A DNA stretch of 64,000 bases from G963667975 sp963677395 (lineage in GTDB: Bacteria > Bacteroidota > Bacteroidia > Bacteroidales > G963667975). The stretch lies in assembly GCA_963677395.2 (NCBI GenBank), contig OY781965.2, positions 682,001 to 746,000 on the forward strand, written 5' to 3'. Both the position numbers and the translations under genes were made by a program. The notes beneath the pieces were generated by a model. It saw only the letters and a list, made by a program, of their open reading frames with translations. It did no database searches and was not told the DNA's origin. Shown piece after piece: positions 1 through 8,630 of this stretch. Position 1 is the first letter of the stretch. Every line of letters begins with the position of its first letter.

Positions 1-329
1 TTTTTGGAAAGTGCTCTAACCCAAACTGGCACGGGCATAATTACGAGCTTTTTGTTACGGTTAAAGGTGAAATAAATCCTGAAACAGGTTTTTTGATTAA
101 TCTGAAAACCTTAAGCAATATCATTGAACGGAAAGTTTTGGATAAACTCGATCATAAAAATATTAATCTGGAGGTTGATTTTATGGTAGGGAAGCTTGCA
201 TCCACTGAAAATCTGGCAGTTGCCATTTGGGAGCAGCTTCAGCCTGAAGTGGAAACACTCGGTGCTCAGATGCATTGTGTAAAACTTATTGAAACAGAGA
301 ATAACTTTGCAGAATATTACGGTAACTAA
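1..329 (+). CDS. 6-pyruvoyl-tetrahydropterin synthase / QueD family protein, 5' truncated
   Basis: The reading frame is open from base 3, so the gene begins upstream of the window. The visible 108 residues carry the zinc and catalytic signature C-S-N-P-N-W-H-G-H-N-Y at the left edge, the LDHKN motif with the catalytic Asp-His pair, STENLAVAIW, and ETENN near the C-terminus. Members convert 7,8-dihydroneopterin triphosphate into 6-pyruvoyltetrahydropterin (PTPS) or 6-carboxytetrahydropterin (QueD, first steps of queuosine synthesis). The motif order and spacing read closer to animal PTPS than to E. coli QueD, but most bacterial relatives act in queuosine synthesis. folE follows after 17 bases, so the substrate-making enzyme and this one are probably cotranscribed. 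Confidence 0.9.
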   Translation, partial: FGKCSNPNWHGHNYELFVTVKGEINPETGFLINLKTLSNIIERKVLDKLDHKNINLEVDFMVGKLASTENLAVAIWEQLQPEVETLGAQMHCVKLIETENNFAEYYGN

Positions 330-346
330 TCAATCATCATATTACG

Positions 347-991
347 ATGGATAAAAAATTAACGAAGGCCATCTTTGAAGAACACCACCTGGATGGATAT
401 GAAAAATTGGATTTATATAATCCTCAAACAATCAAAAAATTAGCTGTTCACTATAAAGAAATCTTGCGACTCATAGGTGAAGATCCGGAACGTGAAGGTT
501 TACTCGATACGCCTGTACGCGTTGCAAAAGCAATGCAATTCATGACTCATGGTTATGATGCCAATCCGGCAGAAATTCTACAATCAGCTATGTTTAAAGA
601 AGATTACAAACAGATGGTGATTGTGAAAGACATTGAGATTTACTCAATGTGCGAGCACCACATGCTTCCGTTTGTAGGGAAAGCTCATGTGGCATATATT
701 CCGAATGGTTATATTGTGGGGTTGAGTAAAATAGCACGCGTTGTAGATGCCTTTGCCCGTCGGTTACAGGTTCAGGAGCGTTTGACGAAGGATATTAAAG
801 ATTGTATTCACGATACATTGAAACCCATGGGTGTAGCCGTAGTTATTGAGGCAAAACACATGTGTATGTCGATGCGTGGAGTTCAAAAACAAAATTCGGT
901 AACAACTACATCCGATTTCACGGGAGCATTTTTAAGTGATAAAACCCGTCAGGAGTTTATGCATCTGATAAGTGCTGATTTGATGAAGTAA
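347..991 (+). CDS. folE: GTP cyclohydrolase I
   Basis: This 214-residue protein is a type I GTP cyclohydrolase, which turns GTP into 7,8-dihydroneopterin triphosphate, the entry step to folate, tetrahydrobiopterin and queuosine. It has the family motif EDPEREGLLDTPVRVAKAM at residues 45-63, the zinc ligands Cys102 and His105 in CEHHMLPF, and the third ligand Cys173 in the block HMCMSMRGVQKQNS. The length fits bacterial FolE, with a slightly long N-terminus. It sits directly behind the pterin synthase gene, which uses its product, and ends at a strong bidirectional terminator. Confidence 0.97.
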   Translation: MDKKLTKAIFEEHHLDGYEKLDLYNPQTIKKLAVHYKEILRLIGEDPEREGLLDTPVRVAKAMQFMTHGYDANPAEILQSAMFKEDYKQMVIVKDIEIYSMCEHHMLPFVGKAHVAYIPNGYIVGLSKIARVVDAFARRLQVQERLTKDIKDCIHDTLKPMGVAVVIEAKHMCMSMRGVQKQNSVTTTSDFTGAFLSDKTRQEFMHLISADLMK

Positions 992-1066
992 ACTCAAAAT
1001 AAATTCTAAACTAGCCCGGAGTTCAAGTGCGATTTTAATATAAAGAGATTGAATTAAGGCTCCTAT

Positions 1067-1109
1067 AAAAAAGAGAGGCTCTTTCATTTTGAAAGAGCCT
1101 CTCTTTTTT
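1067..1109. terminator. Bidirectional terminator between folE and the RRM gene
   Basis: A perfect 19-base-pair inverted repeat (1067-1085 with 1091-1109) encloses a 5-base loop. It begins with six A and ends with six T, so it can terminate transcription from both directions, which fits its place between two convergent genes. Confidence 0.93.
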
Positions 1110-1126
1110 CAGACTTAGTATATTGA

Positions 1127-1489
1127 CTAGTATCTGTTGTCGCGATTTGAGTTGTAATCTCCGCGTGGTTTGAATGATTTGTTGTAGCCACCGCCACCAC
1201 GGTTACCACCACCACCGCCGCCGAAGCTGCGTTTTGGTTGATAAGATCCGCGTGGTTCTGCTTCTTTAACTGCAATGGTTTTGCCTTCGAGTTCTGCTCC
1301 GTTTAAAGTTTCGATTGCTTTTTTAGCTTCTTCGTCATTTGCCATTTCAACAAATCCGAATCCTTTTGAACGACCGGTTTCACGATCCATAATAACTTTA
1401 GCACTGGTTACTTCACCATACTCTTCGAAAATCTCTTGAAGATGTTCACTCTGAATCTTGAAATTAAGATTCGCTACGAAAATGTTCAT
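1127..1489 (-). CDS. RNA-binding protein with one RRM domain and a glycine-rich tail
   Basis: This is a 120-residue single-RRM protein of the kind common in Bacteroidota (Rbp family, single-stranded RNA binding). RNP2 is IFVANL at residues 3-8 and RNP1 is KGFGFVEM at residues 42-49, with the usual aromatic residues. The last 35 residues form a Gly/Arg/Asn-rich tail with G6 and G4 runs, resembling plant and cyanobacterial glycine-rich RNA-binding proteins. Bacteroidota generally lack Hfq, and such proteins have been proposed as global RNA regulators; a role here is inference. The upstream region is AT-rich and wide, leaving room for a long leader. Confidence 0.93.
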   Translation of the reverse strand: MNIFVANLNFKIQSEHLQEIFEEYGEVTSAKVIMDRETGRSKGFGFVEMANDEEAKKAIETLNGAELEGKTIAVKEAEPRGSYQPKRSFGGGGGGNRGGGGYNKSFKPRGDYNSNRDNRY

Positions 1490-1821
1490 GTTTAAAAAAA
1501 TTAATTTAAATAAATTGTGATACGCTCGATAAATCCATAAGTCAGCTTAAAACGCAAAACCTTAAAAAATACAGCTCGAAATTTTAACTCCGGAACATTA
1601 TGTTTTATCACGCATCAAAAATACATGATTTATAATCAATTCCGTCATTTTGTGAAAAATTTTTTTCTCCGGCATTGAAACTCCGTAAAAAGTGCATCTT
1701 TTTATCTTTCAACTAGTTTCATTCCTGAACATTAACAGGTGTTTTATTTCGCATTACGAATATACTTTTGACGGAGTCTATACGTTAATCTTCATTATCT
1801 TTGTCAAAAAAATAATTTATC
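1490..1821. promoter_or_regulatory. Divergent promoter region between the RRM gene and the Bax-inhibitor-like gene
   Basis: This 332-base AT-rich stretch has no plausible gene. On the + strand there are two Bacteroidota -7 type boxes, TACTTTTG at 1763-1770 and TATCTTTG at 1796-1803; the second lies 18 bases before the start codon of the membrane protein gene and is the better candidate, though no clean TTTG box stands 19-21 bases upstream. On the - strand TATTTTTG (1623-1616) could serve the RRM gene and would give a leader of about 120 bases. Confidence 0.45.
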
Positions 1822-2544
1822 ATGCAAGATTTAGACAACAGAAACAACTACATTCAGGTTGAACAAGTTCAAACAGCATCACGTTCATTCGTTGCGAATG
1901 TGTTTTTATGGATGTTTATGGCATTGAGCGTTTCTGCTCTTACTGCCTGGGTATTTGCAAACTCTCCTTCATTGTTTCAATATTTGATTCGTGAAGGGGG
2001 TAAACCTTCCGGATTAGGAATGATTGTAATGTTTGCTCCGCTGGGCTTAATATTTCTGATGAGTTTAGGTTATCAACGCCTTTCTGCATTTGCATTGTCG
2101 GTTATTTATGCTCTTTATGCAGTAATTATGGGGATAAGTTTGAGTTTCATTCTTTTGGAATATACAGCAGAGTCAGTTTATGTAACCTTTGGTACTACCG
2201 CAGCAGTTTTTGGATTTATGGCCTTATTAGGTTATACTACAAAGACTGACCTAACCAAAATGGGGTCTATTTTACTTATGGCTCTGATTGGAATTATTAT
2301 AGCTTCTCTAGTAAACTATTTTATGCATAGCAGTCAGTTAGCCTGGATTATCAATATTGCCGGAGTGATTATCTTTACAGGATTAACAGCGTATGATGTG
2401 CAGAAAATCAAAAATATGTCGGCACAGGTAGAGCAGGGTACCGAATCAGCCAATAAACTTACCATAATGGCTGCATTGACGCTGTATCTTGATTTTATCA
2501 ACCTCTTTTTATTCTTGTTACGCTTTATGGGAAGTAGAAAGTAA
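1822..2544 (+). CDS. Bax inhibitor-1/YccA family membrane protein
   Basis: This 240-residue protein is almost wholly hydrophobic and shows seven membrane segments after a short cytoplasmic N-terminus of about 22 residues. The C-terminal part contains the family's typical AYDVQKIKNM stretch and a final helix rich in Phe and Leu (LYLDFINLFLFLLRFMG). BI-1/YccA proteins are pH-sensitive calcium leak channels or inhibitors of the FtsH protease; which applies here cannot be told from sequence. The next gene, fabD, starts 115 bases downstream and has its own -7 box (TATCTTTG at 2609-2616). Confidence 0.92.
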   Translation: MQDLDNRNNYIQVEQVQTASRSFVANVFLWMFMALSVSALTAWVFANSPSLFQYLIREGGKPSGLGMIVMFAPLGLIFLMSLGYQRLSAFALSVIYALYAVIMGISLSFILLEYTAESVYVTFGTTAAVFGFMALLGYTTKTDLTKMGSILLMALIGIIIASLVNYFMHSSQLAWIINIAGVIIFTGLTAYDVQKIKNMSAQVEQGTESANKLTIMAALTLYLDFINLFLFLLRFMGSRK

Positions 2545-2659
2545 GTATCAGAGTATCTGTAAAATATACTTAGGGCAAAGATTCAAATGCTGTATTTACA
2601 GGATTATGTATCTTTGCCCTTTTAATTTTCAAGAAAATCTATTCACCAAAACAAATAGT

Positions 2660-3544
2660 ATGAAGGCATACGTTTTTCCCGGACAGGGAGCACAATTTGT
2701 AGGCATGGGTAAAGACCTCTACGATCGTTTCCCCGAAGCTCGTGAAATGTTTGAAAAGGCCAACGAAATTCTCGGATTTCGTATTACAGATCTGATGTTT
2801 GCAGGTACTGACGAGGATTTAAAACAAACCAATGTAACGCAACCTGCTATCTTTTTGCATTCAGTAATTCTTGCAAAAATGCTGGGAGATGATTTTAAAC
2901 CGGAAATGGTTGCGGGTCACTCATTAGGCGAATTTTCTGCTTTGGTTGCCAATGGAGCGCTCTCATTTGAAGATGGTCTGGTATTGGTTTCTAAACGTGC
3001 AAATGCAATGCAGAAAGCATGTGAACAGAATCCTTCAACCATGGCAGCTATCCTTGGATTGGATGATAAAGTTGTGGAAGATGTTTGCGCTGCGATTACC
3101 GAAGAAGTAGTTGTTCCCGCTAACTATAATAGTCCTGGTCAGCTGGTTATTTCCGGTTCGATGAAGGGTATTGAAATTGCGTGCGAAAGATTGAAAGCTG
3201 CTGGTGCAAAACGCGCGTTACCCCTGAAAGTTGGGGGTGCATTCCATTCCCCGTTGATGGAACCTGCCCGCGTAGAACTTGCTGAAGCAATTCATAATAC
3301 GCCATTCAAAACTCCCGTTTGTCCTGTTTACCAAAACGTAAATGCGCAGGCTGTTACCAATCCTGAAACCATCAAACAAAACCTGATTGCGCAACTTACA
3401 GCCCCGGTTCGCTGGACTCAAATTGCTCAAAATATGGTTGCTGACGGTGGTAAGGTATTTGTAGAGGTTGGCCCCGGTACAGTTTTACAAGGTCTTATTA
3501 AAAAAGTAAGTAACGAAGTTGAATGTTTAAGCGCAGCTGTTTAA
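2660..3544 (+). CDS. fabD: Malonyl-CoA:acyl carrier protein transacylase
   Basis: FabD moves the malonyl group from CoA to acyl carrier protein to feed fatty acid elongation. The protein of 294 residues starts with the family hallmark FPGQGAQFVGMGKDLY, has the nucleophile Ser88 in GHSLGEFSAL, and the catalytic His in the GGAFHSPLM motif near residue 197. The frame is open further upstream, but the ATG at 2660 gives the normal FabD N-terminus directly before the conserved motif, so longer starts are rejected. A 25-base-pair hairpin terminates transcription right after the stop codon. Confidence 0.97.
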   Translation: MKAYVFPGQGAQFVGMGKDLYDRFPEAREMFEKANEILGFRITDLMFAGTDEDLKQTNVTQPAIFLHSVILAKMLGDDFKPEMVAGHSLGEFSALVANGALSFEDGLVLVSKRANAMQKACEQNPSTMAAILGLDDKVVEDVCAAITEEVVVPANYNSPGQLVISGSMKGIEIACERLKAAGAKRALPLKVGGAFHSPLMEPARVELAEAIHNTPFKTPVCPVYQNVNAQAVTNPETIKQNLIAQLTAPVRWTQIAQNMVADGGKVFVEVGPGTVLQGLIKKVSNEVECLSAAV

Positions 3545-3557
3545 TCATTTTGATATT

Positions 3558-3610
3558 CGATATAAAACAGAAAAGGCTACTCCAAGAGTAGCCTTTTCTG
3601 TTTTATATCG
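3558..3610. terminator. Bidirectional terminator between fabD and the cpsB-like gene
   Basis: A perfect 25-base-pair inverted repeat (3558-3582 with 3586-3610) with a 3-base loop. The GC-rich centre is flanked by AAAACAGAAAAGG on one side and its complement on the other, so it can serve both converging genes. Confidence 0.92.
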
Positions 3611-3620
3611 AGTTGAAATC

Positions 3621-4370
3621 TTACATAAGTGACTGATTTTTAATTTTTCCGGATGAAAGAACCTTGTCAAGAGATTTCTCATACTGAGCTTTTATCAAAC
3701 CCTGCATATAGCTTTCATTGTGTAAGTCGGTACCAATAAAATCATACATCTGGGCATCAATAAACTTTTCGGCAGTTTTTTTAACAGCCTGATCATAGTA
3801 CCCACTCAAAGAGTTTGTATTTAACTGAAAGAAAATGCCTCTGTCTTTAAGTTCTTCAAACTTATTGAATTTTGTAAACCAGTATGAATAACGTTCCGGA
3901 TGAGCAAGAACAACCTGATAACCTTCCAGTTGCAGATTGAAGATAAATTCTTTCATACGTGGATGTGGCGAAAAATAAGAGAGTTCTACCAGAATAAATT
4001 TTTTCCCAAAGGTGAGCAAATTTCCGGCTTTCAGTTTTTCTTCAAAGCGATCGTCGAGTAAATATTCAGCGGCAGCATCCAGCTTTATTTTTATTCCGGC
4101 TTTTTCAACTTCTAGCCTGAGATTATCGAGCCCGGCCAAAATTATTTCGGGAGTATTGACATATACTTCGCCCTGAACGTGAGGTGTGGTTATCAATTTT
4201 GAATAACCCAGTTCACTCATTTGGCGGATTAACTCAACAGATTGTTCGATCGTTTTGCAACCATCGTCAATACCCGGAATTAAATGCGAGTGCATATCAA
4301 CACCTATCGCAGCCAGATAAACAGGCTGCGATAGTTTGTCGGTTGCAAATATTTTTGAGAATAAACCCAT
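3621..4370 (-). CDS. Tyrosine-protein phosphatase of the CpsB/YwqE (PHP) family
   Basis: This 249-residue PHP-domain protein carries the metal-binding HSHLIPGIDDG motif at residues 27-37, the TTPHV motif near residue 61, LAHPERY near 155 and a final GTDLH. This is the manganese-dependent phosphatase family (CpsB in streptococci, YwqE in Bacillus) that dephosphorylates tyrosine kinases of capsule and exopolysaccharide synthesis. The gene follows rfbB, a nucleotide sugar enzyme, on the same strand with 48 bases between them, which supports a role in surface polysaccharide control. No partner tyrosine kinase is in the window. Confidence 0.9.
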   Translation of the reverse strand: MGLFSKIFATDKLSQPVYLAAIGVDMHSHLIPGIDDGCKTIEQSVELIRQMSELGYSKLITTPHVQGEVYVNTPEIILAGLDNLRLEVEKAGIKIKLDAAAEYLLDDRFEEKLKAGNLLTFGKKFILVELSYFSPHPRMKEFIFNLQLEGYQVVLAHPERYSYWFTKFNKFEELKDRGIFFQLNTNSLSGYYDQAVKKTAEKFIDAQMYDFIGTDLHNESYMQGLIKAQYEKSLDKVLSSGKIKNQSLM

Positions 4371-4418
4371 TCTGTTGTATTAGGATAAGATATTCAACAG
4401 CGTTAAAGCCTTGTTGTT

Positions 4419-5471
4419 TTATCGTTTTTGATATTGTTGTTCGTAATAGTGTTGATAATTACCGGAAGTTACTTCGTTTAGCCATTCTTCGTTGGCAAGA
4501 TACCAATCAACGGTAATTTCAAGTCCTTCTTCAAATTGTAATGAAGGAACCCAGCCTAGCTCTCGTTGAAGTTTGGATGAGTCAATAGCATAACGCAAAT
4601 CGTGACCTGCGCGATCTTTTACAAAGGTGATTAATTTTTTAGAAGTTCCCTCCGGACGGTTTAACTTACGATCCATGATTTTGCACAGTAAATGTATCAG
4701 ATTAATGTTTGTCCATTCATTGTGTCCTCCAATGTTATATGTATCCCCATTTTTACCCTGATGAAAAATCAGATCAATAGCTCTGGCATGATCTACAACA
4801 TAGAGCCAATCACGGATATTTTCACCTTTTCCATAAATAGGAATCGGCTTGTTGTTTTTTATATTATTGATTGATAATGGAATAAGTTTTTCAGGAAACT
4901 GAAATTGACCGTAGTTATTGGAGCAGTTTGACACAACAATCGGGAGATTGTAAGTATGATGATAGGCTCTTACGAGATGGTCGCTGCTAGCTTTGGATGA
5001 AGAATAAGGACTACGAGGATCGTATGCAGTTGTTTCATAGAAGAAACCGTCGCTTCCCAGCGAACCATAAACTTCATCGGTAGAAATATGATAGAAACGT
5101 TTGCCTTCCATGTTGCCAGTCCAGATTTTACGGGCTGCATTGAGTAGATTTACCGTTCCAACAATGTTTGTGAAGATAAATTCCATTGGGTTGGCTATGG
5201 AACGGTCAACATGCGATTCGGCAGCAAGGTGAATTACACCGTCAAATTGATATTTTTCAAAAACAGCATTAATCTCATCTGCATTTACAATATCTGCCTT
5301 TACAAACTCATAATTGGATTTGGTTTCGATATCTTTCAAATTTGCCAGATTACCGGCATACGTAAGCTTGTCGAGGTTAATGATTTTATAATCAGGGTAT
5401 TTATTTACAAAAAGGCGTACTACATGCGAGCCAATAAAACCAGCTCCTCCGGTAATCAGGATAGTTTTCAT
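4419..5471 (-). CDS. rfbB: dTDP-glucose 4,6-dehydratase
   Basis: RfbB converts dTDP-glucose to dTDP-4-keto-6-deoxyglucose on the way to dTDP-rhamnose and related sugars. The 350-residue protein belongs to the extended short-chain dehydrogenases: NAD-binding GGAGFIG at residues 8-14, TDE (131-133) of the active site, and Y156-x3-K160. The later blocks NCSNNYGQFQFPEKLIP and GKGENIRDWLYVVDH are those of RfbB. The usual partners rfbA, rfbC and rfbD are not next to it, so the rest of the pathway must be elsewhere. It leads a two-gene unit with the PHP phosphatase. Confidence 0.96.
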   Translation of the reverse strand: MKTILITGGAGFIGSHVVRLFVNKYPDYKIINLDKLTYAGNLANLKDIETKSNYEFVKADIVNADEINAVFEKYQFDGVIHLAAESHVDRSIANPMEFIFTNIVGTVNLLNAARKIWTGNMEGKRFYHISTDEVYGSLGSDGFFYETTAYDPRSPYSSSKASSDHLVRAYHHTYNLPIVVSNCSNNYGQFQFPEKLIPLSINNIKNNKPIPIYGKGENIRDWLYVVDHARAIDLIFHQGKNGDTYNIGGHNEWTNINLIHLLCKIMDRKLNRPEGTSKKLITFVKDRAGHDLRYAIDSSKLQRELGWVPSLQFEEGLEITVDWYLANEEWLNEVTSGNYQHYYEQQYQKR

Positions 5472-5565
5472 ATTCTGTAAGTTTCGTTTAAACGTAATTC
5501 GTAGGTGTAAAAATAAACATTACAACGCAATTTCACGTCAATTTAATGTTCAGACTCCGCGAAAA

Positions 5566-6285
5566 TTAAAATTTCAGTTCACGCTTATACATTCCAATGG
5601 TGTTTTCCAGGCCATAGTAGAGAGCATCGCAAATCAATGCATGGCCAATTGAAACCTCAAGTAATCCGGGAATATTTTGTGCGAAATATTTCAGATTAAC
5701 AAGGCTCAGATCATGACCGGCATTGATGCCCAGCCCTACTTCCATAGCTATCTTTGCAGCATTTGCAAATGGAGTAATAGCCGTAACTGGATTTTTCGGA
5801 AAAAGATCGGCATAAGGTTCTGTATAGAGCTCAATTCTGTCAGTTCCTGTTTCTACAGCTTTGTAGATTAGTTTGGGGTCGGTTTCTATGAAGATGGAGG
5901 TACGGATACCTTCTCTCTTGAAAACAGCTACAACTTCTTTCAGAAAATCAATATGTTTCAATGTATCCCAGCCTGCATTGGATGTTAGCGCTCCCGGTGG
6001 GTCAGGAACCAGAGTTACCTGATTGGGTTTTGCCTTTAAAACCATTTCGATAAATGACTCGGAAGGATAACCTTCGATGTTGAATTCGGTAGTGATAACA
6101 GGGTTGATGTCAAATACATCCTGATACCGAATGTGACGTTCGTCCGGACGAGGGTGAACTGTAATGCCTTCAGCACCAAAACGCTGACAATCTATCGCTG
6201 TTTTTACCACATCAGGGTTATTGCCTCCGCGGGCATTGCGGATCGTGGCTATTTTGTTGATATTTACACTTAATTTCGTTTGCAT
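5566..6285 (-). CDS. pdxJ: Pyridoxine 5'-phosphate synthase
   Basis: PdxJ condenses 3-amino-1-hydroxyacetone 1-phosphate with deoxyxylulose 5-phosphate to give vitamin B6 phosphate. The 239-residue protein has the expected N-terminus (LSVNINKIATIRNARGG), the HPRPDERHI motif, TLVPD near the middle, and the C-terminal GHDLSL and SIGHALICDAL blocks. Length matches the family. It is transcribed away from the CBS gene at 6549; the 263 bases between hold the - strand promoter and a + strand -7 type box (TATTTTTG at 6518-6525). Confidence 0.97.
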   Translation of the reverse strand: MQTKLSVNINKIATIRNARGGNNPDVVKTAIDCQRFGAEGITVHPRPDERHIRYQDVFDINPVITTEFNIEGYPSESFIEMVLKAKPNQVTLVPDPPGALTSNAGWDTLKHIDFLKEVVAVFKREGIRTSIFIETDPKLIYKAVETGTDRIELYTEPYADLFPKNPVTAITPFANAAKIAMEVGLGINAGHDLSLVNLKYFAQNIPGLLEVSIGHALICDALYYGLENTIGMYKRELKF

Positions 6286-6548
6286 AGGTAAGATAGATTT
6301 TACGGTTACAAAGTTAACCCAAAATGAATTATAAATTAATCAGAAGTCGTACCTGCATAATGCCGATGGATAAAAATATTCAAGGATAATCGAGCTTGAG
6401 AAGATTAGCCTTAATATTTCTCCAATCGGTATTACCATAAAAAAGATGAAAATAAATTGTCTCTATTTTGCAAAGCCCTGAATTCATACAAAAACAATAT
6501 TCAACGACAAAAAGAACTATTTTTGTTAATTGCTAAATATCTTGTTTT

Positions 6549-7211
6549 ATGTTTGTAGAAGAAATTATCAACCGCGATATAGCTCCGCTTCGCACATCTG
6601 ATCCTGCCTCTTTTGCGATGGGTATGATGGATGAATATAGATTGAATCATCTTCCAATTGTTAATGGTATTGATTATCTGGGACTTATTTCTGAAAATGA
6701 TATTTTTGCGGAAAGTGCATTTGATGAGCCGGTAGGCAGTTTAAAGCTATCGTTAAACCGACCCTATATTGAGGAACACCGTCATATATTTGAAGCTGTA
6801 AAACTGGCTGCAGAGCTGAAACTTACTGTAATTCCGGTAGTAAATAAAAAAGAGCAATATCTGGGAGTAATAACACTCGAAAAACTGGTGTATGCTTTTT
6901 CGCGTATGTCGGCAATAGAAAATCCTGGCGGCTTGATTGTGTTGGAAATCAACATAAATGATTATTCGATGAGCGAAATCTCGCAGATTATTGAATCGAA
7001 TGATGCGAAAATCCTCAGTATGTTTGTCAACCCTCATTCAGATTCCACAAAACTGGATGTAACATTAAAACTGAATAGAAATGATTTAGGATCTATTCTC
7101 CAGACGTTTAATCGTTATAACTATATTATTAAAGCAATTTATGCAGAAGAAGAGTATATGGATTATCTTCATGAACGCTATGATTTGCTCATGAAATTTC
7201 TCGACATTTGA
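6549..7211 (+). CDS. CBS domain protein with a C-terminal ACT-like region
   Basis: A 220-residue soluble protein. Residues 1-55 and 70-120 form a tandem CBS pair (LNHLPIVNGIDYLGLISENDI and TVIPVVNKKEQYLGVITLEKL type blocks), which usually binds adenine nucleotides. Residues 128-215 look like an ACT-type regulatory fold (GLIVLEININDYSMSEISQI), as in AcuB proteins. Its stop codon overlaps the next start by one base, so it is translationally coupled to an Omp85-like gene, and nadK follows. The same association of a CBS protein with nadK and bamA is familiar to me from Bacteroidales genomes. Ligand and target are unknown. Confidence 0.85.
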   Translation: MFVEEIINRDIAPLRTSDPASFAMGMMDEYRLNHLPIVNGIDYLGLISENDIFAESAFDEPVGSLKLSLNRPYIEEHRHIFEAVKLAAELKLTVIPVVNKKEQYLGVITLEKLVYAFSRMSAIENPGGLIVLEININDYSMSEISQIIESNDAKILSMFVNPHSDSTKLDVTLKLNRNDLGSILQTFNRYNYIIKAIYAEEEYMDYLHERYDLLMKFLDI

Positions 7212-8620
7212 TGATGCTTTGTTTTAACCGCCCAATTATACTTCTCTGTCTGATTTTTATTGGATTGAATACTTCGTATTCTCAATGCGATACGATGAGA
7301 GTAGTTTCAAGTATTGATATATCAGGAAATTACAAAACAAAACGAAGTGTAATTCTCAGAGAGCTGGCTTTTTCAGTCGGCGATACTTTATCGCTTTCAA
7401 TATTATCTGAAAAAATGGCTCAAAGCCAAAAAAACCTGATGAATATTTCGTTGTTTAATTTTGTGGAGATCGATAAAAATACTGATTCTCTTCAAAATAC
7501 AAGTATTCTGATAAAAGTTACGGAACGTTGGTATATCTGGCCGATTCCGATTTTTGATTTTGCTGACCGTAATTTTAATGTTTGGTGGAAAACTCGTGAT
7601 TTTAGTCGTTTGAACTATGGAGTAGATTTGACAATGTATAATTTCAGAGGAAGAAACCAAACTTTGCAAATTATTGCCAGTTATGGATATGATGAACGGT
7701 TTGGTTTGGCATATCAGATTCCGGCCATGAATAAAAAGCAGACAATCGGAGTAGGTTTTGGTTTGTTTTACCAACGAAGTCATGAACTGGCGATCAATGC
7801 AAAATCAAACAAAGAACTTTTCTTCAAAAGCGAGTCAGAATATCCCGATAAACAGCTTAGCTTCTATTCGGAAATATTCTACCGTCCTGATATTCATAAT
7901 CATCATCAGCTTCAGATTGGATTTCAAAACAGAACAGTCTCTGATTCTGTTCGGTTGCTGAACCCCGATTATTTTGATGGATTTCGTCAAAACAATGCAC
8001 CCTTAATAACGCTCTATTACAAATACAAACACGATTATCGTGATTACAGACCTTATCCTTTATCAGGAACATATTGGGATATAGAGCTTTTGCAAACAGG
8101 AATTCATTTTGAGAAAGATGACGGATTGGCAATTTTGATGGGAAAAGCCACATATCGAAAATATCTGAAACTTTCGTCTAAATGGTACTTTGCAGCAGGA
8201 ATTTCTGGTATGGTTTTATCTCAAAAAAGTTATCCATGGTTTCTCGAAAATGGTCTTGGCTATAAGCGTGACTATGTGAGAGGTTATGAATATTATCTTA
8301 TTAAAGGAAATGCTTACGGGCTGATTCGTACGAATTTGAAATATAACTTACTTTCTACCAAATTGATACGAACTCCCTATGTTCAAAGCGAAAAGTTTAA
8401 TCCGGTTCCGGTGGCATTCTATATAACTGCATTTGTTGATGCAGGCTATGTGAGTGATTCTTATCTTAAATATGATAATGAATTGTCAAATAAATGGTTA
8501 TCAGGATGTGGTGTAGGCTTGGACTGGGTAACATATTATGACAAGGTTATTCGATTTGAATTTTCTGTAAACCGAAAAGCAGAAAGTGGTATTTTTATAC
8601 ACTTTATGAGTTCACTCTAA
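7211..8620 (+). CDS. Omp85/BamA-TamA family outer membrane protein with POTRA domain
   Basis: After a signal peptide (about 25 residues, ending in SYSQ) the protein shows one POTRA-like module (residues about 30-105: SSIDISGNYKTKRSVILREL, then NLMNISLFNFVEI) and a beta-barrel of alternating aromatic strands up to residue 469. The barrel contains the FRGRNQTL and GYKRDYVRGYEYYLIKGN blocks seen in Omp85 relatives. It is shorter than BamA and has a single POTRA, so a role in assembling or inserting a particular envelope component is inference. The start ATG at 7211 overlaps the CBS stop; a TTG at 7208 is less likely. Confidence 0.82.
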   Translation: MMLCFNRPIILLCLIFIGLNTSYSQCDTMRVVSSIDISGNYKTKRSVILRELAFSVGDTLSLSILSEKMAQSQKNLMNISLFNFVEIDKNTDSLQNTSILIKVTERWYIWPIPIFDFADRNFNVWWKTRDFSRLNYGVDLTMYNFRGRNQTLQIIASYGYDERFGLAYQIPAMNKKQTIGVGFGLFYQRSHELAINAKSNKELFFKSESEYPDKQLSFYSEIFYRPDIHNHHQLQIGFQNRTVSDSVRLLNPDYFDGFRQNNAPLITLYYKYKHDYRDYRPYPLSGTYWDIELLQTGIHFEKDDGLAILMGKATYRKYLKLSSKWYFAAGISGMVLSQKSYPWFLENGLGYKRDYVRGYEYYLIKGNAYGLIRTNLKYNLLSTKLIRTPYVQSEKFNPVPVAFYITAFVDAGYVSDSYLKYDNELSNKWLSGCGVGLDWVTYYDKVIRFEFSVNRKAESGIFIHFMSSL

Positions 8621-8630
8621 AATCCCGTTT

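Noticed and set aside
1084..1275. A 63-codon - strand frame rich in Val and Ala
   Set aside because: It is a shadow of the glycine-rich tail of the RRM gene in another frame; GGN repeats read as GTG and GCG codons.
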